Shown here in pieces: positions 6,888 through 11,414 of a stretch of DNA of 11,414 nt. Both the position numbers and the translations under genes were made by a program. The DNA is from JAFGBH01 sp964430915. GTDB taxonomy: Bacteria; Desulfobacterota; Syntrophia; Syntrophales; UBA2210. Within the stretch, counting starts at the first letter, position 1. Each line of letters opens with the position of its first letter. The DNA lies in the NCBI GenBank assembly GCA_964430915.1, contig CAYSHT010000068.1, forward strand, positions 1 to 11,414, read 5' to 3'. The notes under the pieces are model-generated. The model was given only the letters and a program-made list of their open reading frames with translations. It ran no database searches and was not told where the DNA came from.

Positions 6888-6915
6888 ATTATGATGAATC
6901 GTCATGTAAGACCAA
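6888..6915 (-). promoter_or_regulatory. Possible promoter of ogt
   Basis: On the minus strand TTGGTC (6910-6915) and CATAAT (6888-6893) are separated by 16 bases and would start transcription near 6880. A better-looking TATAAT (6867-6872) lies closer but would place the start inside the ribosome-binding site. The assignment is tentative. Confidence 0.35.
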
Positions 6916-6922
6916 TTATTTT

Positions 6923-6949
6923 TTGACTCCGCAGCAGGTTTCGTATAAT
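6923..6949 (+). promoter_or_regulatory. Candidate promoter of the DUF374 gene
   Basis: TTGACT (6923-6928) and a perfect TATAAT (6944-6949) are separated by 15 bases; reading TTTGAC (6922-6927) as the -35 box gives 16. The spacing is short, but both boxes fit well and lie about 40 bases before the ATG at 6990. The leader lacks a clear Shine-Dalgarno sequence. Confidence 0.55.
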
Positions 6950-6989
6950 TATAGAGATCTTACTACATCAAAAAACCCCGATTAAAAAT

Positions 6990-7670
6990 ATGAACCTAAA
7001 AAAAGAAACAAAATTTTCTGTTTTAAACAGCCGACTTGCCTCCTTTTGCGTCTACCACCTGCTCAATCTTTACTCGAAAACTGTCAGGGTACAGTTTGAA
7101 AACCATGAGGCAGTAGCCGATCATCTTGAGAAAGGCGGACGTATCATCATCGGAAGCTGGCACCAGCGGTTTTTCGGAGGGTTTTATCTGCCAAAACAAT
7201 TCAAACGACCGATCTGCATCATGATCTCCCGAAGCAGAGACGGAGATTTTATGGCCGATGTAGTACGGAGAATCGGCTGGCTGCCGCTTCGGGGGTCGAG
7301 CAGCCGGGGCGGAAAAGAGGCTTCAGCTGAAATGGTCCGGGGAATCATTGAAAATCAAATGGGAGGGCATATTGCCGACGGACCCACGGGCCCGCCTCGT
7401 GTTATCAAACCCGGCCTTATTGCACTTGCCCAGAAAACGGGGGCGGCCATTACCGAAGCCTTCGTGTATTACGAGAATCCCTTCGTATTTAACAGCTGGG
7501 ACCGCTTTATGGTCCCTAAACCCTTCAGCAGGGTCGTCCTTCGTTTTAGCCCCCTCGTATTTGTACCTGAGGAAACAGCAGGGGAGGTATTTGAGGCTCT
7601 TCGGAGCGGCATCGAAGGGGAAATGATTGCCGGATACGAAAAAGAAGCTCTCTACTGGCAGGAACATTGA
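6990..7670 (+). CDS. DUF374 / lysophospholipid acyltransferase-like protein
   Basis: This 226-residue protein fits the DUF374 family, which is related to LPLAT acyltransferases that act at the inner face of the cytoplasmic membrane. Visible motifs are IIIGSWHQRFF (52-62; His58 in the acyltransferase motif I position), ICIMISRSRDGDFMADVVRRIGW (75-97), RGSSSRGG (101-108), HIADGPTGPPRVIKPGLIALAQKTGA (127-152) and SWDRFMVPKPFSRV (169-182). In motif I the usual H-x4-D appears degenerate, since no Asp sits four residues after His58. This is commonly so in DUF374. A hydrophobic N-terminal stretch (about 15-28) could associate with the membrane. The substrate is unknown; an envelope lipid or lipid A-related role is inference. 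It is monocistronic and convergent with the carbonic anhydrase-like gene. Confidence 0.88.
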   Translation: MNLKKETKFSVLNSRLASFCVYHLLNLYSKTVRVQFENHEAVADHLEKGGRIIIGSWHQRFFGGFYLPKQFKRPICIMISRSRDGDFMADVVRRIGWLPLRGSSSRGGKEASAEMVRGIIENQMGGHIADGPTGPPRVIKPGLIALAQKTGAAITEAFVYYENPFVFNSWDRFMVPKPFSRVVLRFSPLVFVPEETAGEVFEALRSGIEGEMIAGYEKEALYWQEH

Positions 7671-7680
7671 TGTGACACTG

Positions 7681-7705
7681 CCCGCCCACAGGGCGGGGCT
7701 CCCCG
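7681..7705. terminator. GC-rich hairpin between convergent genes
   Basis: CCCGCCC (7681-7687) and GGGCGGG (7691-7697) form a perfect 7-bp stem with a 3-base loop. A second stem, CGGGG-CT-CCCCG (7694-7705), overlaps it, so the two foldings exclude each other. The hairpin fills the 43-base gap between the DUF374 and carbonic anhydrase-like stops, as expected of a bidirectional terminator. No T-run follows on either strand, so a Rho-independent role is uncertain. Confidence 0.45.
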
Positions 7706-7713
7706 GTCAGGAA

Positions 7714-8244
7714 TCAGGGAGAAACCAGCCTCAATGTATCCCGATATTCACGAACGAGTTTCCGGTAGAGCTGCACCCCCTCTCTCGCGTAGCGGACCTG
7801 CTCGGGGCTGACATCCTTCATGATGTGCGCGGGATTTCCCGTGACGAGTTTGCCCGCGGGAATGTGCATATTACTGGGAACCAGCGAACCCGCACCCACA
7901 AAGACACCCTCCTCACAGACGACATCATAGAGAAGAATTGCACCCATACCTATCACACAGGCGGGTTTGATATGAGCATCGTGGAGAATTGCACTGTGTC
8001 CCACTATTACATCCCGTTCGACAAGTACTCCCGGGGTGTTTCCATCTGAGTGAATTACCACATTGTCCTGAATACTGGTACCATCCTGAATTCGAATGGA
8101 ACCGAAATCTGCTCTCATAACCGCGCCCGGACCTATGAAACATTCCCCCTCTATTTTCACGTTCCCTATTATGACCGCATCAGGATGAACGTATGACTCC
8201 TCAGAGATCTGAGGCCGCGAGGATCCGAACTCGTAAATTGGCAT
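7714..8244 (-). CDS. Gamma-class carbonic anhydrase-like hexapeptide protein
   Basis: This 176-residue left-handed beta-helix protein belongs to the gamma carbonic anhydrase/YrdA/PaaY group. Hexapeptide turns run from about residue 10 to 130 (YVHPDAVIIGNVKIEGECFIGPGAV... GVFVGAGSLV). The three metal-binding histidines of the family are present as His65 (QDNVVIHSD), His83 and His88 (VGHSAILHDA). The MRAD arginine/aspartate pair (44-46) and Gln59 also fit. The acidic loop that carries the proton-shuttle glutamate in archaeal Cam is missing, as in most bacterial homologues. Many of these show little measured anhydrase activity. A C-terminal helix (147-170) closes the fold. An AAAGGA ribosome-binding site precedes the ATG. 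It lies 74 bases downstream of the polyprenyl synthase gene and is probably co-transcribed. Confidence 0.92.
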   Translation of the reverse strand: MPIYEFGSSRPQISEESYVHPDAVIIGNVKIEGECFIGPGAVMRADFGSIRIQDGTSIQDNVVIHSDGNTPGVLVERDVIVGHSAILHDAHIKPACVIGMGAILLYDVVCEEGVFVGAGSLVPSNMHIPAGKLVTGNPAHIMKDVSPEQVRYAREGVQLYRKLVREYRDTLRLVSP

Positions 8245-8318
8245 CGTATATTCCTTTCACTCAGTATTGAAAAGGTTATTGCTACGAGGAGAAATAGAAA
8301 GGTGAAGTCTATTATGGC

Positions 8319-9293
8319 TTACAGTCTTCTCTCAACAACATAATCGGCGATTGCCAAAAAGGCCTCTTTCGGCGTTGAATCTTTGAAGGGTCCGACAAAG
8401 GCCTTCCCTTCTTTTATGAATCTATCCGCCATGTCGAGGGTATAGTCTATGCCCTCGTATTTATTGATGACAGCAATCACTCCGGCTATATCATCATCTA
8501 TTACTTCTGCACCTTCCACCGTTTTTTTTATCAACTCCTTTTCCTCAGGAGAACTCTTCTTATAGGCGCCAATGAGGGGAAGGGTTACCTTTCCTTCCGT
8601 GAGATCCTTACCGATGGTTTTGCCAAATTCCTTTTCAGAGGCCACATAATCGAGGGCATCATCGGTCAATTGAAAGGCCATGCCGAGCCTCATGCCGAAT
8701 CTGGCCAGGGCTTCGATATCAGATTCCGGGGCCCCCGCCAAGATTGCCCCTATTGCACAGGATGCAGAGATCAGAACGGCCGTTTTCCTTTCAATGACGG
8801 AGAGGTATTGTTTTTCCGTTATCTCTATGCTGCAACTCCTCACAAGCTGAGATATTTCGCCTTCGACCATTGTCGTCGTCGTTGTCGAAAGGAGTTTCTG
8901 CACGGCAGTGTCCTCATCGTCGGCAAGCATCTTAAAGGCCTTCGCGTAGAGGTAATCACCGACCAGGACACTCGCCGAATTTCCCCATACCCTGTTGGCT
9001 GCATCCTTTCCCCTTCTCATATCTGCACGATCAATCACGTCATCATGAAGGAGCGATGCCGTATGGATAACCTCCATTACCGATGCCAGCGAGTAACGTC
9101 TTTCGCCCTCATACCCGCACAGGTCAGACGCGATAAGGAGGAGCAAAGGCCTGAGTCTCTTTCCCCCGCTTTGTATGATGTGGTTTGCAATCTCAGGAAT
9201 TAACTGAATATATGACTGCTGCTGATCTTCCAGATATTGTTCAACACGTTTGAGATCGCCTTCATAGAGGCCAAAAACTTCCTGTATTTCCAT
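8319..9293 (-). CDS. Long-chain trans-polyprenyl diphosphate synthase
   Basis: This 324-residue enzyme elongates an allylic diphosphate with isopentenyl diphosphate, most likely to make the side chain of respiratory quinone (IspB/HepT type). Motifs are GGKRLRPLLLL (43-53) and the first Asp-rich motif LLHDDVIDRADMRRG (81-95, Asp84/Asp85/Asp88). VWGNSASVLVGDYLYAKAF (102-120), GEISQL (145-150) and the second motif FQLTDDALDY (207-216) with KTIGKDLTEGKVTLPLI (225-241) follow. Ala79 and Ser80, five and four residues before the first Asp motif, are small. By the known chain-length rule for this position they favour long products (about C40 or more). Exact length cannot be read from sequence. A near-consensus promoter lies upstream. 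Confidence 0.93.
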   Translation of the reverse strand: MEIQEVFGLYEGDLKRVEQYLEDQQQSYIQLIPEIANHIIQSGGKRLRPLLLLIASDLCGYEGERRYSLASVMEVIHTASLLHDDVIDRADMRRGKDAANRVWGNSASVLVGDYLYAKAFKMLADDEDTAVQKLLSTTTTTMVEGEISQLVRSCSIEITEKQYLSVIERKTAVLISASCAIGAILAGAPESDIEALARFGMRLGMAFQLTDDALDYVASEKEFGKTIGKDLTEGKVTLPLIGAYKKSSPEEKELIKKTVEGAEVIDDDIAGVIAVINKYEGIDYTLDMADRFIKEGKAFVGPFKDSTPKEAFLAIADYVVERRL

Positions 9294-9331
9294 GGTTTCT
9301 CATTCTTCATCTCATCGTTATTATGTATCGA

Positions 9332-9360
9332 CTTATAGTGTAAACACCTGGTTATGTCAA
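9332..9360 (-). promoter_or_regulatory. Sigma-70-type promoter of the polyprenyl synthase gene
   Basis: On the minus strand a perfect TTGACA (9355-9360) and TATAAG (9332-9337) are separated by 17 bases. Transcription would start near 9325 and leave about 30 bases of leader before the ATG at 9291-9293. The ribosome-binding site (GAGAAA) is weak. Confidence 0.75.
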
Positions 9361-9389
9361 AGTTTTTCCCGTCCCCATTAATGATAGCG

Positions 9390-9421
9390 AAGATTTCCGA
9401 AACAAGGCACCGGAAAATCTT
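9390..9421 (-). terminator. Hairpin downstream of the SRAP gene
   Basis: The arms AAGATTTCCG (9390-9399) and CGGAAAATCTT (9411-9421) pair over 10 bp with one bulged base and an 11-base loop. It starts 30 bases past the SRAP stop codon and before the promoter of the next gene, where a transcription end is expected. There is no following U-tract. The remainder of 9294-9450 shows only the promoter at 9332-9360. Confidence 0.4.
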
Positions 9422-9450
9422 TGGTTCTATACACCCGTTTTTAGTTCAGA

Positions 9451-10128
9451 TCACAGTAATCCCGAAGACAGGGGCTGTATACACTCCGGCACATCATTCA
9501 GGGGTGAATTTACCAGCGTTGAAACCTCGCGAATCTCTAGAACTTCACTGACGGAGGCCCTCAGCATCGAAAGAAGGCTCTTTTCTCCGGCCACAGAGTC
9601 ATCAAGCCACAGGGACTCCCGATCCTTCGGTACGATGACGGGCATCCTGTCGTGGAGGGGCCTCAGCAATTCATTCGGCTCCGTCGTGATAATTGTGCAG
9701 GTGTTCAATGTTCCCCCATCCTTCGATCGCCATGTATCATAGAGACCGGCAAAGCCGAAAGGCCTTTCAGAGACGGGATAAACGTAGTGGGGAAGCTTGT
9801 TCTTCCCCACTTTTTTCCATTCATAATATCCATTTGCAAGAACAAGACACCGCCTTTTTTTGAAAGAATCTCTGAAGCTCGGTTTTTCTGCCACTGTCTC
9901 GGCACGGGCGTTTATTATCCCCTTTTCGATCGTGGGATTCTTTGCCCATGTAGGGACAAGCCCCCACCTGAAGGAAACCAGGCGATTCACCCTGTCATGG
10001 ACGAGCGCGACCACCTCACTTCCCGGTGCTATGTTATAACTCGGCTTCACGTCGGCGGAGACAGCCTGGATGTCAAACGCTTCCTCAAGGGCGGAAAGAT
10101 CACTGATCATGACAAACCGACCACACAT
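9451..10128 (-). CDS. SRAP domain protein (HMCES/YedK family)
   Basis: SRAP proteins form a covalent thiazolidine crosslink with abasic sites in single-stranded DNA through Cys2 and shield the lesion. The start was set at the ATG of MCGRF, because Cys2 must become the N-terminal residue after Met removal and a strong GGGAGGAG site lies just upstream. The open frame extends 14 codons further without support. The 225-residue protein has YNIAPG (31-36), FRWGLVPTWAK (53-63), INARAETVAEKPSF (72-85), CLVLANGYYEWKK (94-106, Glu103), FAGLYDTW (126-133), CTIITTEPN (144-152), and LHDRMPVI (158-165, His159). VSTLVNSPLNDVPECIQPL closes the fold, and all catalytic residues are present. It is divergent from the patatin gene. 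Confidence 0.96.
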   Translation of the reverse strand: MCGRFVMISDLSALEEAFDIQAVSADVKPSYNIAPGSEVVALVHDRVNRLVSFRWGLVPTWAKNPTIEKGIINARAETVAEKPSFRDSFKKRRCLVLANGYYEWKKVGKNKLPHYVYPVSERPFGFAGLYDTWRSKDGGTLNTCTIITTEPNELLRPLHDRMPVIVPKDRESLWLDDSVAGEKSLLSMLRASVSEVLEIREVSTLVNSPLNDVPECIQPLSSGLL

Positions 10129-10161
10129 ATTGCTCCTCCCATATTGAACTAGAAACCCATA

Positions 10162-10181
10162 GTCCGTCACGCATAACGGAC
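10162..10181. promoter_or_regulatory. Inverted repeat in the SRAP gene leader
   Basis: GTCCGT (10162-10167) and ACGGAC (10176-10181) are perfect arms separated by 8 bases. The repeat lies 34-53 bases before the SRAP ATG. On the minus strand a TTGAAA/TAAATT-like promoter pair with an 18-base spacer ends just upstream of it. The site could be an operator or a leader hairpin. It does not resemble the LexA box consensus sequences I know. Confidence 0.35.
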
Positions 10182-10249
10182 AGATCTATAATTTACACCC
10201 CATTGAACCCTTTTTTCAACACATAGTTCTCAGGATTGTACGGCACTGT

Positions 10250-10278
10250 TTGACAATTTTTAAATAAAATCTTATAAA
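10250..10278 (+). promoter_or_regulatory. Sigma-70-type promoter of the patatin gene
   Basis: A perfect TTGACA (10250-10255) and TATAAA (10273-10278) are separated by the optimal 17 bases, with an AT-rich spacer. Transcription would begin near 10285, giving a leader of about 95 bases before the ATG at 10380. An AGGTGG at 10362-10367 could serve as the ribosome-binding site, although its spacing to the ATG (12 bases) is long. Confidence 0.75.
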
Positions 10279-10379
10279 TAGATTCTCTTAACTGGTACCG
10301 GTGAAAAATGACATGAGTGAGGTCTGTCCCACGATCTCTTTGGTTATGATCTGTTGCAACTAGGTGGTATTGTGAAACC

Positions 10380-11333
10380 ATGAAAAGAAAGAAGAAAAAA
10401 ATAGGTTTGGCGCTCGGAGGTGGCGGTGCACGAGGATTCGCCCACATAGGGGTACTCAGGGTGCTGGAGGAAGAAAGCGTTCCCATTGATATCATAGTCG
10501 GCACCAGCAGCGGCGCCCTGGTGGGAGCATCCTATGCAAGCGGTATCGGACCGGATGAACTGGAAGAGACAATAGAAGGCTATCTGGAAAGTCCCGAGTT
10601 TCATTCCTCCGCCATAAATGCAATCGAAGAGGCCCATAACAGAGAGGATTCCGGTCTGGCGCATAAAATTCAAAGCTATCTCAAAAACAAGGTCATACTG
10701 CTCCAGGCAATGTTCAAGCCCGGCATCCTTTCCGCAAAAGACTTTCGGGCCATGATAGATTATCTGATACCCGACATACAAATAGAAGATATGCCCATAC
10801 CCTTTCGGACGGTCGCCACGGATCTGGTAAGCGGCACACCCGTTATATTTTCAGAAGGTTCCCTGCGAGAGGCGGTAATGGCGAGCAGCACCGTCCCGGG
10901 CGCTATTCAGCCCCTGAAAAAAGACGATTATCTCCTTTCCGACGGCGGCATCATCGCCCACGTTCCCGTTTCGGCAACGATAAATGAGGGAGCAGACAGG
11001 GTTATCGCCGTTGACGTCAGCAAGGACATCCCTTTGGAGGATGAGCTCCGAAACGCCCAGGAAATATTGAGCAGGGCCAATGATCTCACCACCCATTATC
11101 TTGTACAGTATGAGCTGACTCGCGCCGATGTGGTGATCCGTCCTTCGGTCGGAACGCTGCACTGGTCGGAATTTTCCCACGCACAGCACCTGATCAGGGC
11201 GGGAGAGGATGCCGCACGGGAAAATATCGGTCTCATCCGCTCAATAACCCCTGGCACGAGAAAATGGTTTACTCTCAGGCATTATCTGCGACTGTACAGG
11301 AGGAAGCAGTACCAGGCACCGTTTCCGTTATAA
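10380..11333 (+). CDS. Patatin-like phospholipase, RssA/NTE type
   Basis: This 317-residue patatin-fold serine lipase/esterase has the oxyanion-hole motif LALGGGGARGFAHIGVL (10-26) and the nucleophile elbow GTSSG (41-45, Ser43). The region MASSTVPGAIQPLKKDDYLLSDGG (167-190) carries the catalytic Asp188 of the Ser-Asp dyad (DGG form). The architecture resembles bacterial RssA/YlbK proteins, which hydrolyse acyl esters of membrane lipids; the real substrate is unknown. The lysine-rich N terminus (KRKKKK) and basic C terminus (RKWFTLRHYLRLYRRKQ) could bind membrane. No signal peptide is seen, so a cytoplasmic location is likely. It has its own promoter and is followed by a hairpin repeat at 11340-11367, so it is probably monocistronic. 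Confidence 0.93.
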   Translation: MKRKKKKIGLALGGGGARGFAHIGVLRVLEEESVPIDIIVGTSSGALVGASYASGIGPDELEETIEGYLESPEFHSSAINAIEEAHNREDSGLAHKIQSYLKNKVILLQAMFKPGILSAKDFRAMIDYLIPDIQIEDMPIPFRTVATDLVSGTPVIFSEGSLREAVMASSTVPGAIQPLKKDDYLLSDGGIIAHVPVSATINEGADRVIAVDVSKDIPLEDELRNAQEILSRANDLTTHYLVQYELTRADVVIRPSVGTLHWSEFSHAQHLIRAGEDAARENIGLIRSITPGTRKWFTLRHYLRLYRRKQYQAPFPL

Positions 11334-11339
11334 TTTCAT

Positions 11340-11367
11340 TGAAGCTCCCCGCAACAAGTTACGGGGA
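11340..11367 (+). repeat. Hairpin repeat (REP-like) after the patatin gene
   Basis: TCCCCG (11346-11351) pairs with CGGGGA (11362-11367). Beyond one C-A mismatch, AAC (11353-11355) pairs with GTT (11358-11360), giving a 9-bp interrupted stem with a 2-4 base loop. It begins 7 bases after the patatin stop. Bases 11340-11352 recur inverted at window positions 1-13, so it is a repeated element, not only a local terminator. No T-run follows. It may still end transcription of the patatin gene. 11368-11414 shows nothing further. Confidence 0.55.
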
Positions 11368-11414
11368 ATCTCCGACTGTTAAGGAAAATATTTATAACCC
11401 TGCTGCAGGCAGCA

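Noticed and set aside
8670..9203. Plus-strand open frame of 177 codons opposite the polyprenyl synthase
   Set aside because: It overlaps both Asp-rich motifs of the synthase on the other strand, and its translation resembles no protein family.
9652..10152. Plus-strand open frame of 166 codons opposite the SRAP gene
   Set aside because: It is antisense to all SRAP catalytic motifs, with no ribosome-binding site and no domain resemblance.
10129..10170. Upstream extension of the SRAP protein by 14 codons
   Set aside because: The catalytic cysteine must be residue 2; the extension would bury it, and the strong GGGAGGAG site supports the internal ATG.
10301..10363. 20-codon GTG reading frame in the patatin leader as a regulatory upstream peptide
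   Set aside because: No Shine-Dalgarno sequence precedes the GTG or the internal ATG codons, and the peptide has no codon-run or arrest-like pattern.

Overview
The window reads as ordinary chromosome of a Gram-negative bacterium with moderate GC content. The intact rplU-rpmA-obgE-proB order, a membrane multi-PAS histidine kinase with an unusual RHDLTND phosphoacceptor box, and a DUF374 acyltransferase-like protein together suggest a Desulfobacterota (former Deltaproteobacteria) lineage or a relative. This placement is inference from gene content, not from a marker phylogeny. I see no phage, CRISPR array, tRNA, rRNA, complete insertion sequence or toxin-antitoxin module, and no convincing undescribed system.

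Layout. Positions 125-3037 (minus) hold a sensor histidine kinase followed by a small DUF456 membrane protein, apparently one operon. The kinase gene carries an apparent frameshift at about 715-720 that replaces its last 28 codons. Divergent from it, 3218-6217 (plus) is the ribosome-linked cluster rplU (L21), rpmA (L27), obgE (ribosome-assembly GTPase) and proB (glutamate 5-kinase). A consensus sigma-70-type promoter precedes rplU, and a second promoter plus a hairpin lie between rpmA and obgE. The usual downstream partner proA is absent, and a convergent ogt-type DNA methyltransferase (6282-6851, minus) occupies its place.

Positions 6990-7670 (plus) encode the DUF374 acyltransferase-like protein, divergent from ogt. 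It converges on a minus-strand pair: a long-chain polyprenyl diphosphate synthase (8319-9293), then a gamma-class carbonic anhydrase-like protein (7714-8244). Next is a SRAP (HMCES/YedK) abasic-site protein (9451-10128, minus). Divergent from it is a RssA-like patatin phospholipase (10380-11333, plus) with a near-perfect promoter.

The genes serve translation and ribosome assembly, proline synthesis, DNA repair (ogt, SRAP), isoprenoid-quinone side-chain synthesis, lipid metabolism and environmental sensing. Most look like housekeeping genes in short transcription units. The most notable non-coding signals are inverted copies of a 13-bp hairpin arm at the two window ends, the rpmA-obgE leader, two inverted repeats with 6-bp arms and 8-nt spacers near promoters, and several promoters close to consensus. 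No gene-free stretch exceeds 300 bases; the longest (10129-10379, 251 bases) holds two divergent regulatory regions.
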